A DNA stretch of 64,000 nucleotides from DASWTL01 sp035575925 (GTDB lineage Bacteria; Bacteroidota; Bacteroidia; Sphingobacteriales; Sphingobacteriaceae): NCBI GenBank assembly GCA_035575925.1, contig DATLXK010000062.1, forward strand, positions 62,001 to 126,000. Reading direction: 5' to 3'. The notes beneath the pieces are model-generated. The model was given only the letters and a program-made list of their open reading frames with translations, was not told the origin of the DNA and made no database searches. A program made the position numbers and the translations under genes. This document shows positions 26,785-34,455 of this stretch, piece by piece. How positions within the stretch are numbered: position 1 is the first letter of the stretch; the number at the start of each line of letters is the position of its first letter.

Positions 26785-27570
26785 ATGTTCGATCTGTTTA
26801 AAAGTAGTGAAGAAAATCGTCCGCAGGATGTTAAAGGCCTTCGCGATGCATTACTGCGCTTTATTAAAGATGAGTTACAAAAAGTAGAAGGTGGTGAAGG
26901 GAGGCATATTAAAGGCCTGTATTTATTTATTGCCTGTGCACAGGATGAAAACCATATCTATGAGTCGGCCGTTTATGTAGAGGAAACCGATTTGTTAAAA
27001 AATGAGATCCAGAAAATTGCTGATGATTTTGCAATTGATCTGCCTGATACATGGACATTGGAGACCACTTTTGTTGAAGAACTGCCTCCTGAAGCGAAAA
27101 AAATCACAGATCTGGATGCAGCACTGTTTATAAAAACCCTTAAACAAACCATCGAGAAATCTGCTACAGCTTATATCAGAATATTAAACGGGCAGGCAGA
27201 AAAAGAAGAATATGTAATTACATCATCCACCGGACGAATTAACATCGGCAGAGATAAAAAGGTGCAGGACGATGATGGATTTTTCAGGATAAATATGATT
27301 GCCTTTCCGCAGGATGACAATGAGTCGAATAAATATATAAGCCGCCAGCATGCACATATTGACTGGAATAATGACGGAGGGTTCTTTATGTTATATGCAG
27401 ATGAGGGTGGTATTCCTCCACGCAATAAAATAAAAGTAAGGTCCGTTATCGATGAAAATCCTGTAAAATTGAATTCTACACAAATTGGGCATGTATTGCG
27501 AGAGGCAGATCAGATTATTTTAGGAGAATCTGCTGTACTGGAATTTAGTTACTTACCAACAGAGGTATAA
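26785..27570 (+). CDS. FHA-domain protein with FhaA-like N-terminal domain
   Basis: The 261-residue cytoplasmic protein probably reads Thr-phosphorylation produced by the next gene. The C-terminal FHA domain (about 130-255) has INIGRD (Gly155-Arg156) and SRQH (186-189), the phosphothreonine-contact residues, with an unusually long acidic loop between them. Residues about 15-105 form a separate domain (VKGLRDALLRFIKDELQKV, then VYVEETD, WTLETTFVEELP) whose layout resembles the DUF3662 domain of actinobacterial FhaA; that similarity is inference. It lies 18 bases after the SEDS-PBP gene and 4 bases before the kinase. Confidence 0.85.
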   Translation: MFDLFKSSEENRPQDVKGLRDALLRFIKDELQKVEGGEGRHIKGLYLFIACAQDENHIYESAVYVEETDLLKNEIQKIADDFAIDLPDTWTLETTFVEELPPEAKKITDLDAALFIKTLKQTIEKSATAYIRILNGQAEKEEYVITSSTGRINIGRDKKVQDDDGFFRINMIAFPQDDNESNKYISRQHAHIDWNNDGGFFMLYADEGGIPPRNKIKVRSVIDENPVKLNSTQIGHVLREADQIILGESAVLEFSYLPTEV

Positions 27571-27574
27571 TAAA

Positions 27575-29272
27575 ATGGGTAAAGTATTTACAATAACAGA
27601 AGGATTGGAGAATATGGGCGCTATGCGCACCGGTGGACAGGGTTCTGTTTATAAGGGTAAGCGCATTGGTGAAATAATAACTGCTGTAAAACTATTGCCT
27701 ACACCTATACATACTGAAAGTAACGATGATAAAAATTTTCGAGCTTTTCAAAATGAAGTAGAAAAGCTTAAAAAAGTAAACGAAGAGCCTAATCCTCATG
27801 TAGTTAAGATATTAAATTCCGGTATTACCGAAAGCGGAAGCTTTCCATTTATTGAAATGGAATATATCGAGGGTCCTGATCTTGAAGAACTATTAAAATC
27901 CCCCCATGATCCTGTATTTACGATTAAGGATATTATTAAAGTTGCAGATCAGTTAGCAAATGCACTCGCACATTGCCATAAAGTGAATGTTAAGCACGGC
28001 GATATAAAAAGCAATAACGTTAAGTTTAATATTAATACAGGCAATTATATTCTGCTTGATTTTGGGCTTTCAGTTATGTCTGATGAACAGCGCAGAACAA
28101 GTTTAAGACATGCCGGTGCGATTGAGTTTATGGCTCCTGAGCAGAATGACGGAAAAATGTTGTTCCAAACGGATGTTTACAGCTTTGGTGTAATTCTTTA
28201 CGAATTATTAGCAGGACGCGTTCCCTATGAGTTATCCGATAATGGAGAGACAGCACGCAATAATGTGATGGTTTCCCACATGGAAACTCCCATACCTGAT
28301 GTGATGGGGTTACGTAAGGAGCATTTGCCATCCACCTGGCCGGATGATAAAAGAGAAAGGGAAATGCATGTGCCACAATGGATTCTTCATTTACTGACCA
28401 AGTGCCTGGAAAAAAATCCGGAAAACAGATATTCAAACGGAGTAGAGCTGCATGAAGCAATTATGCAAAGCAGCACTTCTGCAGTTAAGGGAAATAAAGA
28501 CAATGCTGGTAGCGCAGGTGTACTGCAAAGTGAGAATGAAAGGTTGCAAATGCTATCCTTACAGTATCAGGAGACAGCGGTAGCTAAAGAACGGCAGTTA
28601 GCTTCTTTAAAAGATACTTTATCGCAAAAAGATTCAGAATTAAATAATCTTAAAAAATCACAGGTGTCAACACCTCCACCTAATGGATCTAAGATAAATA
28701 TTTCTAAGCCTGCATTTATTGCTATGCTGCTATTGCTTGGTTGTTTAGTGGCTTTCGCCGGTTATTCTTTATTCTCTAAAAAGAATAGCGTTACCAACGA
28801 AATATCTTCTGTTTCGGATTCTTCCCAGGTTGCTGATACTAGTTCCTTACCAGTCAAAAAGGACACAACATCCGATAACGAAAAAACAATTCCAACAGAA
28901 CCAGTGACCGACTCAAGTTTAATATCTGATAATGATGATGAAGTCTCGTCAGAGGACAATAATAATACTGAGAATGCCAATCAGGAGCCTAAACCCACTG
29001 CAGATGAAGATTCTGAAGATAATACCCCATCAGAACTGGCAGATCCTCCTGCAACCCGATCAAAAAAATACACTCTTTCTGTTCAAAAGGCATTTTTTCA
29101 TGATCAGCCACAAGAATCTACACGTCGCAACGCCTTTTTGGTTCACTGGAATAACGCAGAATTAACCGCCCTTGAAGATAGAAATGGTTTTATTTATGTA
29201 GTGTTTTTCAACAATGAAGGACAAATTACAAAAGGATGGCTTAGGAAGCAGGATTTAAGAACAATCAATTAG
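27575..29272 (+). CDS. Transmembrane Ser/Thr protein kinase (Hanks type) with extracytoplasmic SH3-like domain
   Basis: The 565-residue kinase has a cytoplasmic catalytic domain (about 10-300): glycine loop GGQGSVYKG, Lys39 in AVKLL, catalytic loop HGDIKSNN (Asp143), DFG (162-164) and MAPE (Glu189). The HRD arginine is glycine, as in many bacterial kinases. A coiled coil (about 315-362) precedes one membrane helix (379-399), an acidic Ser/Thr-rich linker (403-495), and a C-terminal SH3b-like domain (about 498-565) placed outside the inner membrane. This replaces the PASTA repeats of PknB-type kinases and may sense the wall. It completes the kinase-phosphatase-FHA set. Confidence 0.92.
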   Translation: MGKVFTITEGLENMGAMRTGGQGSVYKGKRIGEIITAVKLLPTPIHTESNDDKNFRAFQNEVEKLKKVNEEPNPHVVKILNSGITESGSFPFIEMEYIEGPDLEELLKSPHDPVFTIKDIIKVADQLANALAHCHKVNVKHGDIKSNNVKFNINTGNYILLDFGLSVMSDEQRRTSLRHAGAIEFMAPEQNDGKMLFQTDVYSFGVILYELLAGRVPYELSDNGETARNNVMVSHMETPIPDVMGLRKEHLPSTWPDDKREREMHVPQWILHLLTKCLEKNPENRYSNGVELHEAIMQSSTSAVKGNKDNAGSAGVLQSENERLQMLSLQYQETAVAKERQLASLKDTLSQKDSELNNLKKSQVSTPPPNGSKINISKPAFIAMLLLLGCLVAFAGYSLFSKKNSVTNEISSVSDSSQVADTSSLPVKKDTTSDNEKTIPTEPVTDSSLISDNDDEVSSEDNNNTENANQEPKPTADEDSEDNTPSELADPPATRSKKYTLSVQKAFFHDQPQESTRRNAFLVHWNNAELTALEDRNGFIYVVFFNNEGQITKGWLRKQDLRTIN

Positions 29273-29293
29273 CAGACTGAAGTTAACGTCATT

Positions 29294-30250
29294 ATGAACT
29301 GGTTCGATCTGATACTGTTAATTGTAATTCTTATCTCTGTTTATGCGGGATGGAGAAATGGGTTTATAGCTGGAATGCTGCAGCTTATATCATGGATAAT
29401 TACCTTGATATTAAGTTTTTTGCTTTATAAATATCTGGCAATATTTCTACAGAACTATGTTAAATCAATTGGTCTTCTAACCTTTCCTCTAGCTTTTCTG
29501 CTAACGGTGTTTTTTATCCGGATGCTTATTGATATACTATTTATCAGACTCATCAGGAATATAAAAATGGGGGTTCATTTTAGCCGCGTGAATGCTGTAC
29601 TTGGTATAGTGCCGGGCGCTCTTGCAGGCTTTATATATGCAGCCCTTTTGGCCTCGGCGTTTATACTTTTATCAGGGTTTAGCTCATTCTTCGCAAGCAG
29701 CCGTGAAAGCAAGTTAGCTTCTCTTTTAACAAGTCAGGTAGACCGGATAGAAGCAAAACTATCTCCCGCTATTAATAAATCAATCAGGCAATCTTTAAAT
29801 AGTCTTACTGTAGAACCCCGGTCTGGAAAAACTATAAAATTAAATTTTACTGTATCAGATGCGGCTATAAGAAGCGACCTGGAACGCGATATGCTGATAC
29901 TTTTAAATGAAGAACGTATTAAGGAAGGATTAAAGCCATTAAAGCCGGATCCTCAGTTAGTCCCGGTAGCAAGGGCTCATTCCCGGGATATGTTTGCCAA
30001 AGGATATTTTTCACACATAAATACAGAAAAGCAGACACCATCAGATAGGATCAGACAAGCGAAAGTGCCTTTTCTTACGGCAGGCGAAAACCTTGCACTT
30101 GCCCAAACCTTGGCAATGGCACATACCGGATTGATGAATTCTCCGGGTCACCGGGCTAATATTTTACATCCGGCCTTTGGCAGAGTCGGCATCGGAATTT
30201 TGGATGGAGGGACATATGGAATTATGGTTACCCAGAATTTCCGTAACTGA
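29294..30250 (+). CDS. CvpA-family membrane protein fused to CAP/SCP domain
   Basis: The 318-residue protein joins two known modules. Residues 1-165 are CvpA-like with four membrane helices (WFDLILLIVILISVYAGWRNG at the start). Residues about 190-318 are a CAP (SCP/PR1) domain: MLILLNEERIKEGLKPL, ARAHSRDMFAKGYFSH, TAGENLALAQ, and NSPGHRANILHPAFGRVGIG, with the conserved His and Glu residues. The CAP part should be periplasmic. It follows the kinase by 21 bases, so it may belong to the wall operon. Its TGA abuts the recO stop on the other strand. Confidence 0.88.
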   Translation: MNWFDLILLIVILISVYAGWRNGFIAGMLQLISWIITLILSFLLYKYLAIFLQNYVKSIGLLTFPLAFLLTVFFIRMLIDILFIRLIRNIKMGVHFSRVNAVLGIVPGALAGFIYAALLASAFILLSGFSSFFASSRESKLASLLTSQVDRIEAKLSPAINKSIRQSLNSLTVEPRSGKTIKLNFTVSDAAIRSDLERDMLILLNEERIKEGLKPLKPDPQLVPVARAHSRDMFAKGYFSHINTEKQTPSDRIRQAKVPFLTAGENLALAQTLAMAHTGLMNSPGHRANILHPAFGRVGIGILDGGTYGIMVTQNFRN

Positions 30251-30976
30251 TCACGCTAAAACATCTTCCAGGACCCGGTGCGATTTTATCTGCCCAAACC
30301 CTTCTATATGCAATTGGTAATAATGAATGATCTCATTTAATAATATGCGCCTTTCGGTTACTGGTATCTGGATGTTTTCCAGATTTTCGAAGTTTGCTTT
30401 AAGAAGTTGTGTCCAATATGTAGTATATGGCTGGTGTAAAACTAATTGGTGCGTGGGTGGGTATTTTAAAAACGCTCCGTTTTGAAGGTCAAAATAATCA
30501 TTTGTTCCCTCAGTAGTGCGGTCAGGATAAAATCCAAGAAACTTTGTTAGCCTCAACAAAAAGTATAAATGAAAATTTGCTAAACCCCCGTCTACCCGGT
30601 CAAGCAGTTCAATGCTTTTATACAGAAATTCAAATAATATGTCATCTGCAGTTTGCTGGCGGATCGCTTTATACAAAATTTCGTTTAAAAAAATCACAAT
30701 TGAACTTTTGATAACATCATAAGGAATACTGTGAAAAACAGGTAGCTGACGCAATTCCGCAACGCGTTGCATATTACCGGCCGGTTTATGATAAACTACC
30801 ATATCAAGCAAATGCAGAGGTTGGAGCATATTGGTTCTGATTTTTGACTTCGGCTTTTTTACCCCATTTATCAGGTATGATTGTAAACCGAACTTTTCAG
30901 TAAAAATCTGAGCAATAACACTGCTTTCTGCATAATCGGTGGTTTTAAATACAATCCCCCTGGTTTTATGAAGCAT
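30251..30976 (-). CDS. recO: RecO, DNA repair mediator
   Basis: RecO loads RecA on SSB-coated DNA in the RecFOR pathway and promotes annealing. The 241-residue protein has the typical N-terminal OB fold (KTRGIVFKTTDYAESSVIAQIFTEKFG, then KSKIRTNMLQPLHLLDMV) followed by a helical domain. The zinc cysteines of some RecO proteins are absent, as is common in this phylum. The start shares a base with the dgkA stop, so the two genes form an operon. Its stop codon and that of the convergent CvpA-CAP gene make the palindrome TGATCA. Confidence 0.92.
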   Translation of the reverse strand: MLHKTRGIVFKTTDYAESSVIAQIFTEKFGLQSYLINGVKKPKSKIRTNMLQPLHLLDMVVYHKPAGNMQRVAELRQLPVFHSIPYDVIKSSIVIFLNEILYKAIRQQTADDILFEFLYKSIELLDRVDGGLANFHLYFLLRLTKFLGFYPDRTTEGTNDYFDLQNGAFLKYPPTHQLVLHQPYTTYWTQLLKANFENLENIQIPVTERRILLNEIIHYYQLHIEGFGQIKSHRVLEDVLA

Positions 30977-31326
30977 TAATTTAAGAATTTGGGAATAAAA
31001 ATTAATAAACCTACCAAGACGGAAAAAATCGCTGCCAACAACACCGCTGCCGCAGAGACATCTTTAATAACACCTGCCTGGGGATTATATTCCGGTGATA
31101 CCAGGTTTACAAGAACTTCTATTGCAGTGTTAAAAAGCTCTGTAATCAGCACAAGCGCAATGGAAATACTGATCCATAACCAATCGCTGTAACTTAATTT
31201 TACGTATATTCCTAAAACTACAGCGAAAAGACCTGCAAACAAATGAAACTTAAAATTGAGCTGGGTACAGAATGTATAAATCAACCCTTTTAAAGCAAAT
31301 CCGAACCCCTTGATGAATTTTTTCAT
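30976..31326 (-). CDS. dgkA: Diacylglycerol/undecaprenol kinase family protein
   Basis: This 116-residue membrane enzyme phosphorylates diacylglycerol or undecaprenol. It has an N-terminal amphipathic stretch and three membrane helices, with the active-site motifs ITELFNTAIE (about 60-70) and KDVSAAAVLLAA (about 88-100), both intact. Substrate choice cannot be read; undecaprenol kinases share this form and would fit with wall metabolism. It is transcribed with recO. The 243 bases to the divergent MMPL gene contain no convincing TAnnTTTG element on this strand. Confidence 0.88.
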   Translation of the reverse strand: MKKFIKGFGFALKGLIYTFCTQLNFKFHLFAGLFAVVLGIYVKLSYSDWLWISISIALVLITELFNTAIEVLVNLVSPEYNPQAGVIKDVSAAAVLLAAIFSVLVGLLIFIPKFLN

Positions 31327-31569
31327 TTATTAATAATACATTAAAATCACAAACAGCAATAGATTATTTATGTTATATTCAAACATTCGCTATAACTGAT
31401 CCAAGATTTGTTCCGGGCATTTAAAAACACATTATTTGAAGAAACCTTTACATGAAAAAATTTTTACCTGTAAATTTTAGGAGGCTGATGAAATCATCAC
31501 CAAATATTACCCAAATTAAGAAAATTTGTAGCTTCGCCGCGAGAACTTTTTTTACACCTCGCTAGGCTT

Positions 31570-33888
31570 ATGTGGGAGAAACTTTCCAATTTTGTATTAT
31601 CTAATCGTTTCTCCATTCTCGTTGTTTTTATTCTTTTAACGGCTTTCATGGCTTTTAAGGCTGTACAGGTACGGCTTTCATTCAGCGGGAGTAAGATTCT
31701 ACCCGTTACCGACTCTGTATTTATAAAGTACAATTCATTTAAACAGAAATTTGGTGAGGATGGCAGTGTTATGGTTTTGGGCATTCAGTCGCCTTACATT
31801 TTTAAAAAAGAAGTATTCAATGACTGGAAAAAGTTAGGCGATAGCTTTCAGGATCTTAATGGAATTAAACAAGTGCTTTCTGTAGGTAACTTATTTGATT
31901 TAAAAAAAGATACTGTCAATAAGAAATTTTCACTGGTTCCAATAGTAAGTGCCCCGGTTTCAACGGATTCCCACATGGTTGAAATCCAGAAAAAGATATA
32001 TAATATGCCGTTTTATGACGGTCTGATCGTAAATAAGGTCAACAATGCTTCTATAATGGCTATTACCTTTGATAGTAAGGTAATGAATTCTTATAAAAGA
32101 ATCCCTCTGAATACCTCTATTACTGAAAAAGCTGAACAATTTAGTAAGAAGCATAATATCAAAGTGCATTATTCAGGATTACCGTATATCAGAACAGTAA
32201 TTTCTAAAAAAGTATCTCAAGAGTTTACTTTATTTCTAGGCTTGTCCATAGGTGTAGCCGCTGTAATTTTGTTCCTGTTTTTTCGTTCGGCATCTTCTGT
32301 GTTTTTCCCAATTGTTCTGGTAGTGATTGGCGTGGTTTGGAGTCTGGGGTTATTGGTTATATTTAATTATCAGATTACAGTTCTTACCGGGCTAATACCT
32401 CCCTTAATAGTGGTAATTGGAATTCCTAACAGTATTTTACTTTTAAATAAATATCATAGCGAATTTCGGAAGCACGGAGACAAGCATAGAGCGTTAAAAA
32501 ATGTAATTACCCGCATTTCCATTACAACTTTCATTGCAAACCTGACTACAGCTATAGGATTTGGAGTGTTGTTTTTCACCGGAAGTGATCTCTTAAAGGA
32601 ATTTGGGCTTGTAGCTTCACTTAGTATTATGGCTACATGGTTGATTTGTTTATGCCTGATACCTATCGTCTTCAGCTTTTTACCTTCTCCCAAGTTACGT
32701 CATACCAAACATCTTGACAGCACCTTATTAATTAAACTATTGTCAATAGTGGACAATCTGGCACGTACAAAAAGGAAACCTGTTTATATCATTACTCTGA
32801 TAATATTGCTGATATCCATTTGGGGAGTAACCAAAATAAAAATCAATGGGTTTGTAGTTGATGATCTGCCTCAGAAAGATCCCGTATATCAGGATATGGC
32901 ATTTTTTGTGAAAAATTTCGAAGGGGTTATACCTCTTGAAATAACCGTTGATAGCCGTCGAAAAAATGGCATTATGAACTCAGCAACAATTAATAAAATA
33001 GAGAAATTACAGGATATGATCTCAGCTTATCCGGAGTTTTCAAGGGCGATATCGCTTATTGAAGTACTTAAATTTTCTTCACAGGCATTTTACGGGGGCG
33101 CTGAAGAATATTATCGCGTTCCAAACGATATGGAGAAGAATTTTATTCTTGCGTATGCAGCAAACTCCGGGAAAAACGAGAATATGCTTAAAAATTTTAT
33201 AGATAGCAACCGGCAGGTAACGCGTGTTAGCTTTCAGATGGCTGATGTGGGCTCTTCACGAATGAATAAATTGCTTAAAGAGGTTAAACCGCGTATAGAC
33301 TCCATATTTAACCCGAAGCGCTATGATGCAGAGTTTACCGGTTCAAGTATAATTTTCGTCAACGGAACTAATTACCTGATGAAGAATCTTCGTGATACGC
33401 TGTTACTTGCCCTGGCACTTATATCATTAATTATGTGGGTGCTTTTTAAGGGCGGCAGAATGATCCTTATTTCATTAATACCCAATATTATACCTCTTAT
33501 CATTACGGCAGGTATTATGGGATTTTTTGGGATTCCGTTAAAGCCAACCACTATTCTTATTTTCAGTATCGCTTTGGGTATTGCATCTGACCAGACTATC
33601 TATTTTCTGACACGTTACAGAGAAGAACTTCGCACAACTGACTTAACCATCTCCCGTATAGTTTCTGATACAATTAAAGAGACCGGAGTAAGTATGATCT
33701 ATGTAGCGCTGATATTATTTTTTGGATTCGGAATATTTATAGCTTCTACTTTTGGCGGTACTGTAGCATTAGGTCTCTTGCTTTCCATTACATTAATTGT
33801 AGCAATGGTGTCAAATCTTATTCTTCTGCCATCTTTATTATTGTCACTAGAGCGTCGGATTAACAAGGAGAAAAGTAATACTCCTTAA
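31570..33888 (+). CDS. MMPL/RND-superfamily exporter
   Basis: The 772-residue protein has twelve membrane helices in two homologous halves, each with a large extracytoplasmic loop after the first helix. The first half (about residues 215-375) and the second half (about 610-760) have the SSD-like five-helix bundle typical of the MMPL/RND lipid exporter group; GIASDQTIYFLTRYREEL in the second half and PNSILLLNKYHSEFRKHGD in the first are the matching helix-end segments. Substrate unknown; hopanoid, lipid or pigment transport is typical for this group. Its stop overlaps the convergent small gene's stop by 4 bases (TTAA). Confidence 0.87.
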   Translation: MWEKLSNFVLSNRFSILVVFILLTAFMAFKAVQVRLSFSGSKILPVTDSVFIKYNSFKQKFGEDGSVMVLGIQSPYIFKKEVFNDWKKLGDSFQDLNGIKQVLSVGNLFDLKKDTVNKKFSLVPIVSAPVSTDSHMVEIQKKIYNMPFYDGLIVNKVNNASIMAITFDSKVMNSYKRIPLNTSITEKAEQFSKKHNIKVHYSGLPYIRTVISKKVSQEFTLFLGLSIGVAAVILFLFFRSASSVFFPIVLVVIGVVWSLGLLVIFNYQITVLTGLIPPLIVVIGIPNSILLLNKYHSEFRKHGDKHRALKNVITRISITTFIANLTTAIGFGVLFFTGSDLLKEFGLVASLSIMATWLICLCLIPIVFSFLPSPKLRHTKHLDSTLLIKLLSIVDNLARTKRKPVYIITLIILLISIWGVTKIKINGFVVDDLPQKDPVYQDMAFFVKNFEGVIPLEITVDSRRKNGIMNSATINKIEKLQDMISAYPEFSRAISLIEVLKFSSQAFYGGAEEYYRVPNDMEKNFILAYAANSGKNENMLKNFIDSNRQVTRVSFQMADVGSSRMNKLLKEVKPRIDSIFNPKRYDAEFTGSSIIFVNGTNYLMKNLRDTLLLALALISLIMWVLFKGGRMILISLIPNIIPLIITAGIMGFFGIPLKPTTILIFSIALGIASDQTIYFLTRYREELRTTDLTISRIVSDTIKETGVSMIYVALILFFGFGIFIASTFGGTVALGLLLSITLIVAMVSNLILLPSLLLSLERRINKEKSNTP

Positions 33889-34136
33889 GTACTTTCCGTT
33901 GACATTTTCTCATTTTCAGCTGCACGCTCCTCGATGATTGAATGAGCTTCAACCTTCCTGATCAGGCTATAAAGTACGGTTAAAAAGCCTAAACCAAATA
34001 TTACTACGCCGGCAATCATTGCCCAGCCATACATATAGTCTGTGTCATTTTTCAAAAAATAACCTAAAGCTCCAAGACCTATCCCGAACACGATCATCAT
34101 GAAGCCACGACTCATAAATTTATTTCTCATTTTCAT
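33885..34136 (-). CDS. Small conserved-type membrane protein
   Basis: The 83-residue protein has two membrane helices (FMMIVFGIGLGALGYFL and YGWAMIAGVVIFGLGFLTVLYSLI) with a basic N-terminus and an acidic, polar C-terminus. I do not know a function. It is convergent with the exporter gene, sharing four bases at the stops. The start could be the ATG at 34136 or the ones at 34130 and 34115; the first is used here. Confidence 0.6.
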   Translation of the reverse strand: MKMRNKFMSRGFMMIVFGIGLGALGYFLKNDTDYMYGWAMIAGVVIFGLGFLTVLYSLIRKVEAHSIIEERAAENEKMSTEST

Positions 34137-34390
34137 ACCCGAATATTACGAAAATTATGCCAATTGTAATTTATTATGTTTCGCTTTTATAAAGAACAAG
34201 TTAACATATAGGCTCCCGCAATAATTCAAACACGCAAAATCTCATTACGGGTATTCATTTAGTTCATCACATTTAAGTGTATTATCCATCATTTTTTAAC
34301 ATGTACACACAATCGACACGCTTTAATGTCATGTCGATCATATCAACATAAACTGCCTTTATATTACTTGGATTAGAATGCTTGTTTCCG

Positions 34391-34425
34391 TTTTGCATAA
34401 AACTTATCTCAAATTCTTAACTTTG
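34391..34425 (+). promoter_or_regulatory. Candidate Bacteroidota-type promoter of ileS
   Basis: TAACTTTG (34418-34425) matches the Bacteroidota -7 consensus TAnnTTTG, and TTTG at 34392-34395 lies 22 bases upstream, close to the usual -33 element spacing. Transcription would start about 20-25 bases before the ileS ATG. The rest of the 319-base gap (34137-34455) is AT-rich and holds nothing else I can support. Confidence 0.6.
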
Positions 34426-34455
34426 CAACCTTAAAATTGGGGAAGTGACGCATTG

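Noticed and set aside
31452..31565. 37-codon ORF before the MMPL gene containing AGGAGG at 31479-31484
   Set aside because: The AGGAGG is only 3 bases from the next ATG, Shine-Dalgarno use is rare here, and the peptide has no distinguishing features.
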